The translations under genes were made by a program, and so were the position numbers. This document shows positions 8,055-15,934 of a stretch of DNA of 64,000 nt, in pieces (position 1 is the stretch's first letter; every line of letters starts with the position of its first letter). The notes under the pieces were generated by a model. That model was not told the origin of the DNA. It saw nothing but the letters and a program-made list of their open reading frames with translations, and did no database searches. Source of the stretch: Microbacterium invictum. GTDB lineage: Bacteria > Actinomycetota > Actinomycetes > Actinomycetales > Microbacteriaceae. The stretch is from assembly GCF_034421375.1 (NCBI RefSeq), contig NZ_CP139779.1, positions 3,162,001-3,226,000 on the forward strand, given 5' to 3'.

Positions 8055-8137
8055 GCAGGCAGCGCCGACGCTGGCATCGGGTCTGGCGGGAGCGCCGGCC
8101 GGAGGCCGACGCGGGGGCATGCGTCGGCGCTGCCTGC
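8055..8137. repeat. Perfect 17-base inverted repeat with 49-base loop
   Basis: GCAGGCAGCGCCGACGC at 8055-8071 is exactly complementary to GCGTCGGCGCTGCCTGC at 8121-8137. It lies in the 157-base gap between the ureidopropionase and dihydropyrimidinase genes, ending 31 bases before the second ATG. As RNA it would form a very stable long-range stem that could tune expression or processing between the two genes. No T-tract follows, so simple intrinsic termination is not indicated. Confidence 0.85.
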
Positions 8138-8168
8138 GCCGCGCAGCGACAACCAAGGAGATCACTTC

Positions 8169-9602
8169 ATGACCACCACACTCATCACCGGAGGCACCGT
8201 CGTCTCCGCCACCGGGCGCGGCGAAGCCGACGTGCTCATCGACGGCGAGACCATCGTCGGGGTGCTCGCCCCCGGGTCGCAGCTGCTGGGCACCGACCTT
8301 GCGGCATCCGTCGACACGGTCATCGACGCGACGGGGAAGTACGTCATCCCCGGCGGCATCGACGCCCACACCCACATGGAGCTGCCCTTCGGCGGCACCG
8401 CCGCCTCGGACACCTTCGAGACCGGCACCCGCGCCGCGGCGTGGGGCGGCACGACGAGCATCATCGACTTCGCCGTGCAGCGCTACGGCGAGCGCGTCGA
8501 GGACGGCCTCGCCGCCTGGCACGAGAAGGCCGCGGGCAACTGCGCGATCGACTACGGCTTCCACCAGATCATCGGCGGGGTCGACGACGAGTCGCTGCGG
8601 GCGATGGACTCGCTCATCGACGAGGGGGTCACGAGCTTCAAGCTCTTCATGGCCTACCCCGGTGTGTTCTACTCCGATGACGCGCAGATCCTGCGGGCGA
8701 TGCAGAAGTCGGCCGACACGGGGCTGCTGACGATGATGCACGCCGAGAACGGTCCGGCGATCGACGTGCTGGCCGCCCAGCTCGCCGAGGCCGGCAAAAA
8801 GGCGCCGTACTACCACGGCATCGCCCGCGCGTGGCAGATGGAGGAAGAGGCCACCCACCGCGCCATCATGCTGGCGAACCTCACCGGGGCGCCGCTGTAC
8901 GTCGTGCACGTCAGCGCCAAGCAGGCCGTCGATCAGCTGGCGTGGGCGCGCGACCAGGGCTGGAACGTCTTCGGCGAGACCTGTCCGCAGTACCTCTACC
9001 TCTCCCTCGAAGAGCAGCTCGGAGCGTTCAGCGAGGAGTGGGGCCAGTTCGAGGGCGCGAAGTGGGTGTGCTCCACGCCGCTGCGAAGCCGCGTCGAGGG
9101 CCACCAGCACCACATGTGGCAGGCCCTGCGCACGAACGACATCCAGATGGTCTCCACCGACCACTGCCCGTTCTGCATGAAGGGGCAGAAGGAGCTCGGG
9201 AAGGATGACTTCCGCGCGATCCCCAACGGCATCGGCTCGGTCGAGCACCGCATGGACCTCATGTACCAGGGCGTCGCGACCGGGCAGATCACCCTCGAAA
9301 GGTGGGTGGAGCTGACCTCGACGACCCCGGCGCGGATGTTCGGCCTCTACGGCAAGAAGGGGGTGATCCAGCCCGGCGCCGACGGCGACGTCGTCGTCTA
9401 CGACCCTCACGGGCACACCACCATCTCGGCGGCGAGCCACCACATGAACATGGACCACTCGGCGTGGGAGGGATTCGAGGTCGACGGACACGTCGACACC
9501 GTCATCTCGCGGGGCAGGGTGATCGTCGACGGCGGCACGTACCACGGCAGCAAGGGCGACGGACAGTACCTGCGGCGCGGCCTGAGCCAGTACCTGGTGT
9601 GA
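8169..9602 (+). CDS. Dihydropyrimidinase / D-hydantoinase
   Basis: A 477-residue cyclic amidohydrolase with all metal-centre landmarks: His67 and His69 in GGIDAHTHMELPFGG, the Lys158 expected to be carboxylated (SFKLFMAYPG), His191 (MMHAENG), His247 (VVHVSA) and Asp331 (STDHCPF). It opens dihydrouracil/dihydrothymine or 5-substituted hydantoins to N-carbamoyl acids, the substrate of the preceding enzyme. AAGGAG lies 8 bases before the ATG. Length is normal for the family. Alternatives within the family (allantoinase, collapsin-response proteins) lack this context. Confidence 0.93.
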   Translation: MTTTLITGGTVVSATGRGEADVLIDGETIVGVLAPGSQLLGTDLAASVDTVIDATGKYVIPGGIDAHTHMELPFGGTAASDTFETGTRAAAWGGTTSIIDFAVQRYGERVEDGLAAWHEKAAGNCAIDYGFHQIIGGVDDESLRAMDSLIDEGVTSFKLFMAYPGVFYSDDAQILRAMQKSADTGLLTMMHAENGPAIDVLAAQLAEAGKKAPYYHGIARAWQMEEEATHRAIMLANLTGAPLYVVHVSAKQAVDQLAWARDQGWNVFGETCPQYLYLSLEEQLGAFSEEWGQFEGAKWVCSTPLRSRVEGHQHHMWQALRTNDIQMVSTDHCPFCMKGQKELGKDDFRAIPNGIGSVEHRMDLMYQGVATGQITLERWVELTSTTPARMFGLYGKKGVIQPGADGDVVVYDPHGHTTISAASHHMNMDHSAWEGFEVDGHVDTVISRGRVIVDGGTYHGSKGDGQYLRRGLSQYLV

Positions 9603-9607
9603 CGGCC

Positions 9608-10624
9608 ATGGATTTCGGCGTCGTCCTGCAGACCAACCCGCCCGCCGCCCGCACGGTGCAGCTCGCGAAGCTCGCCGAGGCGCACGGCTTCAGCCACGTG
9701 TGGACCTTCGACTCGCACCTGCTGTGGCAGGAGCCCTACGTCATCCACTCGGCGATCCTCGCCGAGACCAAGCGTGTGATCGTCGGCCCGTTCGTGACGA
9801 ACCCGGCGACCCGCGACTGGACGGTCACCGCCTCGGTGTTCGCGACCCTCAACGAGATGTACGGCAACCGCACCATCTGCGGCATCGGCCGGGGCGACTC
9901 GGCCGTGCGGGTGACGAACGGCAAGCCCACGACCCTGAAGGAGCTGCGCGAGTCGATCCACGTCATCCGCGAGCTCGGCAACTCCCGGCCGGTCGAGTAC
10001 AACGGCGCGACCCTGCAGTTCCCCTGGAGCCGCGGGTCCGAGCTCGACGTGTGGGTCGCCGCGTACGGTCCGCTCGCGCTGAAGCTCACCGGCGAGGTGG
10101 GCGACGGCTTCATCCTCCAGCTCGCCGACGTCGACATCGCCGCGTGGATGATCAAGACCGTGCGGGATGCCGCAGAGGCGGCCGGCCGCGACCCCGACAG
10201 CATCGCGTTCTGCGTGGCCGCCCCGATGTACATCGGAACCGATCGCGCACACATGATCGAGCAGTGCCGGTGGTTCGGGGGCATGGTCGGCAACCACGTC
10301 GCCGACATCGTCGCCAAGTACGGCCAGCACGGTGCCGTCCCCGACGCGCTCACCGACTACATCGCCGGGCGCACGGGGTACGACTACAACACCCACGGCA
10401 AGGCCGACAACGACCACGTCGACTTCGTGCCCGACGAGATCGTCGAGCGGTTCTGCATCCTCGGCACCGCCGAGGAGCACATCGCCAAGCTCGAGCAGCT
10501 GCGGGCCCTCGGGGTCACCCAGTTCGCGGGCTACCTGCAGCACGACAACAAGGAGGAGACCCTCCGCGTGTACGGCGAGACCGTGATCCCGGCCCTGCAG
10601 GCGCACGTGGCGGCCAAGAAGTGA
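9608..10624 (+). CDS. Luciferase-like (LLM class) flavin/F420-dependent oxidoreductase, TIGR03842-like
   Basis: A 338-residue luciferase-like monooxygenase-fold protein (MDFGVVLQTNPPAARTVQLA ... GFSHVWTFDSHLLWQEPYV ... ICGIGRGDSAVR). The sequence recalls the TIGR03842/CPS_4043 branch near methylene-tetrahydromethanopterin reductase; that assignment is from memory. The family is predicted to use F420, but some members occur in species without F420, so FMN remains possible. The gene starts 5 bases after the dihydropyrimidinase stop and is followed by an importer, so it should act on the same substrate. The pathway as encoded lacks a dihydropyrimidine dehydrogenase, and this is the only redox enzyme placed to supply that step. 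Confidence 0.85.
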   Translation: MDFGVVLQTNPPAARTVQLAKLAEAHGFSHVWTFDSHLLWQEPYVIHSAILAETKRVIVGPFVTNPATRDWTVTASVFATLNEMYGNRTICGIGRGDSAVRVTNGKPTTLKELRESIHVIRELGNSRPVEYNGATLQFPWSRGSELDVWVAAYGPLALKLTGEVGDGFILQLADVDIAAWMIKTVRDAAEAAGRDPDSIAFCVAAPMYIGTDRAHMIEQCRWFGGMVGNHVADIVAKYGQHGAVPDALTDYIAGRTGYDYNTHGKADNDHVDFVPDEIVERFCILGTAEEHIAKLEQLRALGVTQFAGYLQHDNKEETLRVYGETVIPALQAHVAAKK

Positions 10625-10631
10625 GGGTCGG

Positions 10632-11591
10632 ATGACGAGAACGGATGCCGCTCCCGACGTCGTCACCGCCGCCGCCCAGTCCACGTCTGTGAGCGCGACG
10701 CGCCCCCCGGGGCGTGGCGGCCGGCGCCGGGGCGCGGCATGGCTCTGGGGCGTGGTCGGCGTCGCCGCGGTCATCCTGCTCTGGGAGGTCTACAAGCTCC
10801 TCGGCCCCGAGGACGGCGTGATCGTCGCCGACGTGCGGATCCTCCCGCGCACGACCGACCTCGCCATGCCCCACGTCTGGGACATGGTCGTGCGCCTGGC
10901 AGAACCCGTCACCCGACAGGACGGCTCGCCTCCGCTCTGGGCGGCGGTCGCCCTCGCCGCGCTCACCACGCTGGGGATCGCCGCGGCCGGATGGCTCGTG
11001 GGCCTCGTGGTCGGCATGGCGCTCGCCCTCGTCATGCAGCGCTGGCGGTTGGCGGAATGGGGGCTCCTGCCCTGGATCATCCTCAGCCAGACCGTGCCGC
11101 TGATCGCCTTCGCGCCGATCGTCCGCAGCTGGGGGTCACGCATCGAGATCGCCGGCGCCCAGTGGCAGGACTGGATGTCGGTGGCCGTCATCGCCTCGTA
11201 CCTGGCGTTCTTCCCCATCGCGGTCGGCGCCCTGCGCGGGCTGCAGTCCCCCGAGCGCCTGCACGCAGAGCTCTTCCACACCTACTCCGCCGGGTACTGG
11301 CAGACCCTGTGGCGCCTGCGGCTCCCGGCCGCGGTGCCCTACCTCCTCCCGGCCCTGCGCCTCGGCGCCGCCAACGCGGTCGTCGGCGCAGTGGTGGCCG
11401 AGGTGTCCACGGGCCTGCAGGGCGGCATCGGGCGCCTTCTCATCCAGTTCGCCGGGCAGGCCTCGGGCGACCCCGCCAAGGCCTGGGGCCCGATCTTCGG
11501 CGCGGTCGCCCTCGGGCTCATCGCCGCCGGGTCGATCGCGCTCCTCGGCATCATCCTGAAGAACTACCGACGAGGCGAGGTCACCGCATGA
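10632..11591 (+). CDS. ABC transporter permease (NMT1/SsuC type), first of pair
   Basis: A 319-residue permease with a charged, Pro-rich N-terminus and about six membrane spans. The cytoplasmic EAA-like coupling loop is ERLHAELFHTYSAGYWQTLWRLRLPAAVPY, in the form used by SsuC/ThiX/RibX-type importers. With the ATPase, second permease and lipoprotein downstream it makes one importer. It overlaps the ATPase gene by ATGA at 11588-11591. Two different permease subunits imply a heteromeric channel, which is less usual than a homodimer in this family. Confidence 0.9.
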   Translation: MTRTDAAPDVVTAAAQSTSVSATRPPGRGGRRRGAAWLWGVVGVAAVILLWEVYKLLGPEDGVIVADVRILPRTTDLAMPHVWDMVVRLAEPVTRQDGSPPLWAAVALAALTTLGIAAAGWLVGLVVGMALALVMQRWRLAEWGLLPWIILSQTVPLIAFAPIVRSWGSRIEIAGAQWQDWMSVAVIASYLAFFPIAVGALRGLQSPERLHAELFHTYSAGYWQTLWRLRLPAAVPYLLPALRLGAANAVVGAVVAEVSTGLQGGIGRLLIQFAGQASGDPAKAWGPIFGAVALGLIAAGSIALLGIILKNYRRGEVTA

Positions 11592-12427
11592 GCGCCCCCA
11601 CCCCCACCACGGCAGCACCCCCCACGACCGCGGCGGTCTCGGTGACCGACGTGACGAAGACGTTCGCCTCGGCCGCCGGTGAGGTCCAGGCCCTCACCGC
11701 CGTCGACCTCACGGTCGCGCCCGGTGAGTTCGTGTCGCTCATCGGTCCGTCCGGCTGCGGAAAGTCGACGCTGCTGCGTCTCATCGCCGACCTCGACACC
11801 GCGTCATCGGGGCGCATCGAGGTGTTCGGCAAGGATCCGTCCCGCGCCCGGCGCGACCAGGACTACGGCATCGCCTTCCAGCAGGCGGGCCTCCTCCCCT
11901 GGCGGACGGTCGCGGCGAACATCGCCCTCCCGCTCGAGATCCACGGCGTTGGCGCTGCGGAGCGGCGCACCCGCGTGGCCGAGCTCACCGAGATGGTGGG
12001 GCTGACCGACTTCGCCGACAGATATCCGGATCAGCTGTCAGGAGGGATGCAGCAGCGTGTCGCCATCGCCCGGGCCCTCGCCGAGCAGCCCCGGCTGCTG
12101 CTGATGGACGAGCCCTTCGGGGCGCTCGACGAGATGACCCGCGAGCGCATGCAGACCGAACTCGCCCGCATCGCGACCGAGACCGGCGCGGCGGTGGTCT
12201 TCGTCACCCACTCCATCCCCGAGGCGGTGTTCCTCTCCGACCGGGTGGTCGTCATGTCTCCCCGCCCGGGCCGGATCACCGCCGTCGTCGACGTGAGCTT
12301 CGGGGCCACCCGACGCGACGAGGCCCTCCGCGAGGCATCCGTCTTCTTCGACAGCGTCACCGCGGTGCGCGCGGCCCTCCACGGCGAGACCGACGGCGAT
12401 CGCGCCGCCACGCGGGAGATGCGATGA
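11588..12427 (+). CDS. ABC transporter ATP-binding protein (SsuB/TauB type)
   Basis: A 279-residue ATPase with Walker A GPSGCGKST, Q-loop FQQAGLLPWRTV, signature LSGGMQQRVAIARALAEQP, Walker B LLLMDEPFGALDE and switch His in VTHSIPEAVFL. The PWRTV and FGALDEMTR forms are characteristic of the nitrate/sulfonate/taurine/pyrimidine importer ATPases. It starts inside the end of the first permease gene and ends overlapping the second permease gene by four bases, so subunit synthesis is translationally coupled. The first 18 residues are Thr/Ala/Pro-rich and dispensable-looking. Confidence 0.93.
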   Translation: MSAPTPTTAAPPTTAAVSVTDVTKTFASAAGEVQALTAVDLTVAPGEFVSLIGPSGCGKSTLLRLIADLDTASSGRIEVFGKDPSRARRDQDYGIAFQQAGLLPWRTVAANIALPLEIHGVGAAERRTRVAELTEMVGLTDFADRYPDQLSGGMQQRVAIARALAEQPRLLLMDEPFGALDEMTRERMQTELARIATETGAAVVFVTHSIPEAVFLSDRVVVMSPRPGRITAVVDVSFGATRRDEALREASVFFDSVTAVRAALHGETDGDRAATREMR

Positions 12428-13203
12428 CGACCGCCACCGCCGAGCGCCTTCGGATCATCGCCCCGATCGTCGTCGGGCTGGTGTTCCTCGGCGTCTGGCA
12501 GCTGCTGGTCGGGGTCGTCGGGGTGTCGGACTACCTGCTCCCGAGCCCGGCGGCGATCGCGGAGGAGTTCGTCGCCTTCGCCCCGGCGATCGCCGATGCG
12601 ACCCTCGTCACCGGCACGAACGCCCTCATCGGCCTGGTGGTGGGCACGATCCTCGCGGTGGTGCTCGCCGCTCTCGCGTCGCGCTGGCAGGCCGTCGACG
12701 GCATGTCGGCCCCGATCGTCGCCGCTCTCGCCGTCGTGCCGATCGTGGCACTCGCCCCCGTGCTGAACTCGATGTTCGGCGCCGACAGCCAGTTCGGGCG
12801 GCAGGCGATCGCGGCCCTGGCCTCGTTCGTCCCCGTCTTCGTCAACACCCTCCGCGGCCTCCGTCAGACCCGCCCGGTGCACCGCGACCTCATGCGCAGC
12901 TACGCGGCGAGCTCGTCGCAGGCCTTCCGGATCGTCACGCTGCCGACGGCTGCGCCGTTCCTCCTCACCGGCATCCGGATCGCCAGCTCGCTCGCCGTCA
13001 TCTCCGCACTCGTGGCGGAGTACTTCGGCGGACCCCGCGGGGGCCTCGGAAGCTTCATCTCCACCTCGGCCGCCACGAGCGCGTACGCGCGCGCCTGGGC
13101 CTACGTCGCTGCGGCGATCGCCCTGGGCCTGCTGTTCTTCCTCGCCACCGCGGCCCTGGAGCGCCTGGTGCTCCGCCGCATCTCTCCGGGAGGCGCGCGA
13201 TGA
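12424..13203 (+). CDS. ABC transporter permease (NMT1/SsuC type), second of pair
   Basis: A 259-residue permease with about six membrane spans and an EAA-like loop RDLMRSYAASSSQAFRIVTLPTAAPFLL. It shares family with, but is clearly diverged from, the permease at 10632-11591. It begins at an ATGA overlap with the ATPase stop. Its own stop overlaps a tiny Pro/Ala-rich frame that I do not regard as a gene. The membrane part of the importer is therefore predicted to be a heterodimer. Confidence 0.9.
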   Translation: MTTATAERLRIIAPIVVGLVFLGVWQLLVGVVGVSDYLLPSPAAIAEEFVAFAPAIADATLVTGTNALIGLVVGTILAVVLAALASRWQAVDGMSAPIVAALAVVPIVALAPVLNSMFGADSQFGRQAIAALASFVPVFVNTLRGLRQTRPVHRDLMRSYAASSSQAFRIVTLPTAAPFLLTGIRIASSLAVISALVAEYFGGPRGGLGSFISTSAATSAYARAWAYVAAAIALGLLFFLATAALERLVLRRISPGGAR

Positions 13204-13299
13204 CGCCCGCCACCGACAGCGTCCCCGCACCCGGCGGGGCCGGCACCGCACCATCCCATCGCACGATCTGATCCCGGGAGGGATTCGAAGGGAACCACC

Positions 13300-14463
13300 A
13301 TGAGACACAGCACACGCCGCACCCTCGCGGCCGGAGCCGCCGCGCTGACCGCGGCGCTCGTCCTCACCGCCTGCTCGGGCGGCGGCTCGGACTCGGGTTC
13401 GGGCGACGCCTCGGGCGGCGCCTCCGACGGCGAACTGACCCCCGTCACGCTGCAGCTCCAGTGGCTGCCGCAGGCGCAGTTCGCCGGCTACTTCGCCGCC
13501 GTCGACCAGGGCTTCTTCGAGGAGGAGGGTCTGGAGGTGGAGATCATCCCCTCCGGCGGCGACATCGTGCCGCAGGACGCTCTCGCCGCCGGCGACGTCG
13601 ACTTCGCCATCGCCTGGGTGCCGAAGGTCCTCGGCTCGATCGAGGCGGGCGCCAACCTCACCAACATCGCCCAGATCTTCCAGCGCTCGGGCACCCTCCA
13701 GGTCTCGTGGGCCGACGCCGGCATCGAGTCGGTCGCCGATTTCGAGGGCCAGCGGATCGGCTCGTGGGGCTTCGGCAACGAATGGGAGATCTTCGCGGCG
13801 ATGGCCGCCGAGGGCCTGGACTCCACCACCGTCGAGATCATCACGCAGGACTTCAACATGAACGCCTTCCTGCAGGGCGACATCGACGCGGCCCAGGCGA
13901 TGACGTACAACGAGTACGCCCAGCTGCTCGAGACCGTCGATCCCGACACCGGTGAGCTGTACCAGCCCGAGGACTTCTCGGTCATCAGCTACCAGGACAC
14001 GGTCGGCGCCATGCTGCAGGACGCGATCTGGGCCGACACCGAGCGCCTGGAGTCCGACGAGGCGTACGCCGAGACCGCCGTGGCGTTCCTGAAGGCCGTC
14101 ATCAAGGGCTGGGCGTTCGCACGCGACAACCCGGAGGAGGCGGCCGACATCACGCTGGCTTCCGGTTCGGGCTGGGGCCCGAGCCATGAGCTGTGGATGA
14201 TGAACGAGACCAACAAGCTCATCTGGCCCGCGGCCGACGGCATCGGCATCATCGACGAGGCGGCCTGGACGCAGACCGTCGAGGGTGCCCTCGCCGCGGT
14301 CAACGAGACCGGGGCGCGACTCATCACCGAAGAGCCGCCGGCGACCGCGTACGACAACCAGTACATCCAGCAGGCGCTCGACGAGCTCGAGGCCGACGGC
14401 GTCGACGTGTTCGGCGAGTCGTTCGAGCCCATCGAGGTCGAACTGCAGGAGGGCGGCAACTAG
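13300..14463 (+). CDS. NMT1/THI5-like substrate-binding lipoprotein
   Basis: A 387-residue periplasmic-type binding protein exported as a lipoprotein: basic start, hydrophobic stretch and lipobox LTAC with Cys25 as lipid anchor, followed by a Gly/Ser/Asp linker. The mature part matches the NMT1/THI5-like family (LQWLPQAQFAGYFAAVDQGFF; DFAIAWVPKVLGSIEAG), whose members bind thiamine pyrimidine precursors, riboflavin, pyrimidines, sulfonates or nitrate. Encoded with pyrimidine-degradation enzymes, it most likely captures a pyrimidine or reduced pyrimidine for import. GGGAGG and GAAGGGA stretches precede the ATG. A strong hairpin follows the stop. Confidence 0.9.
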   Translation: MRHSTRRTLAAGAAALTAALVLTACSGGGSDSGSGDASGGASDGELTPVTLQLQWLPQAQFAGYFAAVDQGFFEEEGLEVEIIPSGGDIVPQDALAAGDVDFAIAWVPKVLGSIEAGANLTNIAQIFQRSGTLQVSWADAGIESVADFEGQRIGSWGFGNEWEIFAAMAAEGLDSTTVEIITQDFNMNAFLQGDIDAAQAMTYNEYAQLLETVDPDTGELYQPEDFSVISYQDTVGAMLQDAIWADTERLESDEAYAETAVAFLKAVIKGWAFARDNPEEAADITLASGSGWGPSHELWMMNETNKLIWPAADGIGIIDEAAWTQTVEGALAAVNETGARLITEEPPATAYDNQYIQQALDELEADGVDVFGESFEPIEVELQEGGN

Positions 14464-14478
14464 CCCCCCTCCCCAACC

Positions 14479-14527
14479 GGCCCCTCATCCGCGAGACTTG
14501 CCTGTGCGGCCTCGCGGATGAGGGGCC
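14479..14527. terminator. Perfect 17-base hairpin after the binding-protein gene
   Basis: GGCCCCTCATCCGCGAG (14479-14495) pairs perfectly with 14511-14527 across a 15-base loop, between the binding-protein stop and the aminotransferase start. No U-tract follows, so it may act as a partial terminator or as an mRNA 3' stabiliser that leaves more binding-protein transcript than enzyme transcript, a common arrangement in ABC operons. Confidence 0.6.
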
Positions 14528-14544
14528 TGCCGCGAAGGAGTGAC

Positions 14545-15882
14545 ATGACCACCGACATCCAGACCGATCTCGACGCCCGAGCCAAGGAGCTCGACCGCGC
14601 GCACGTCTTCCACTCGTGGTCGGCGCAGGCCGGGCTCGACCTTCCCGTCATCGCCGGCGGGTCGGGGACGACGGTCTGGGATCACGCCGGCAATCGGATG
14701 CTGGACTTCTCGAGCCAGCTCGTCAACGTCAACATCGGCCACCAGCACCCCGCGGTGATCGCGGCCATCCAGGAGCAGGCCGCCCGCCTCGCCACGATCG
14801 GCCCGGCGACGGCGAACCTGCAGCGCGGCGAGGCAGCCGCCCGCATCGTCGCGCGCGCGCCCGAGGGGATGAACCGCGTGTTCTTCACCAACGGCGGGGC
14901 GGATGCGATCGAGAACGCCATCCGGATGGCGCGCGTCCACGCCGCCGCGAAGGGCGAGGTCGGCCGCGAGAAGGTGCTGTCGACCTACCGCTCGTACCAC
15001 GGCAACACCGGAGCGGCGATCGTCGCGACCGGCGACTGGCGCCGCATGCCGAACGAGTACGCACGCGGCCACGTGCACTTCTTCGGGCCCTACCTCTACC
15101 GCTCGGAGTTCTGGGCGACGACGCCGGAGGAGGAGTCCGCGCGCGCTCTGCACCACCTCGAACGCGTGATCCAGGCCGAGGGCCCCGCGACCATCGCCGC
15201 TCTGCTTCTGGAGTCGGTGCCCGGTACCGCCGGAGTGCTGCTGCCGCCGCCCGGCTACCTCTCCGGGGTGCGGGCGCTCGCCGATCGCTACGGCATCGTC
15301 CTGATCCTCGACGAGGTGATGGCGGGCTTCGGGCGCACCGGCCGCTGGTTCGCGTTCGACGGCTACGACGTCACGCCCGACCTCATCGCCTTCGCGAAGG
15401 GCGTGAACTCGGGATACGTGCCGGTCGGCGGGGTAATCATCTCCGACGAGATCGCCGCCACCTTCGACGAGCGGGTCTTCCCCGGAGGGCTCACCTACAG
15501 CGGGCACCCCCTCGCCGCGGCATCCATCGTCGCGGCGCTGGATGCGATGGAGGCCGAGGGCATCGTCGACAACGCCCGGCGCATGGGTGCGGAGGCCATC
15601 GGCCCGGGGCTGGTTGCGCTCGCCGAGAAGCACGAGGTCATCGGGGAGGTGCGGGGCGAGGGCGTGTTCTGGGCGCTCGAGCTGGTCAGCGACCGCGAGA
15701 CCCGCGAGCCGCTGCCCGCGGCGGCGATGGGCGCACTGAAGAAAGACCTGATGTCGCGGGGGCTCTTGCCCTTCACCGCCGACAACCGCATCCACGTCGT
15801 ACCGCCGTGCGTCGTCACCGCCGACGAGGTCGCCGAGGCGCTGGAGATCTACGACGCCGCGCTCGCGACCGTGCGGCTCTGA
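14545..15882 (+). CDS. Class III aminotransferase, probably beta-alanine / 3-aminoisobutyrate transaminase
   Basis: A 445-residue fold-type I PLP enzyme. Asp256 (LILDEVMAGFGRTG) should bind the pyridine nitrogen and Lys285 (LIAFAKGVNSGYVPVGG) should form the Schiff base. The family includes omega-amino acid:pyruvate transaminases. Placed between beta-ureidopropionase and a malonate-semialdehyde dehydrogenase, it should convert beta-alanine to malonate semialdehyde, or 3-aminoisobutyrate to methylmalonate semialdehyde. An in-frame ATG at 14518 lies inside the hairpin; the ATG at 14545 is preferred because AAGGAG precedes it by four bases and MTTDIQTDL opens the conserved part. Confidence 0.88.
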   Translation: MTTDIQTDLDARAKELDRAHVFHSWSAQAGLDLPVIAGGSGTTVWDHAGNRMLDFSSQLVNVNIGHQHPAVIAAIQEQAARLATIGPATANLQRGEAAARIVARAPEGMNRVFFTNGGADAIENAIRMARVHAAAKGEVGREKVLSTYRSYHGNTGAAIVATGDWRRMPNEYARGHVHFFGPYLYRSEFWATTPEEESARALHHLERVIQAEGPATIAALLLESVPGTAGVLLPPPGYLSGVRALADRYGIVLILDEVMAGFGRTGRWFAFDGYDVTPDLIAFAKGVNSGYVPVGGVIISDEIAATFDERVFPGGLTYSGHPLAAASIVAALDAMEAEGIVDNARRMGAEAIGPGLVALAEKHEVIGEVRGEGVFWALELVSDRETREPLPAAAMGALKKDLMSRGLLPFTADNRIHVVPPCVVTADEVAEALEIYDAALATVRL

Positions 15883-15934
15883 CGACACACTGGAACCACG
15901 CGTCCCTCACGAGGGGACCCACCGGAAGGAAGAG

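Noticed and set aside
13200..13271. A 23-codon frame starting at an ATGA overlap with the second permease stop
   Set aside because: Pro/Ala/Gly-rich, no motif and no ribosome site of its own; probably chance, though translation by coupling cannot be excluded.
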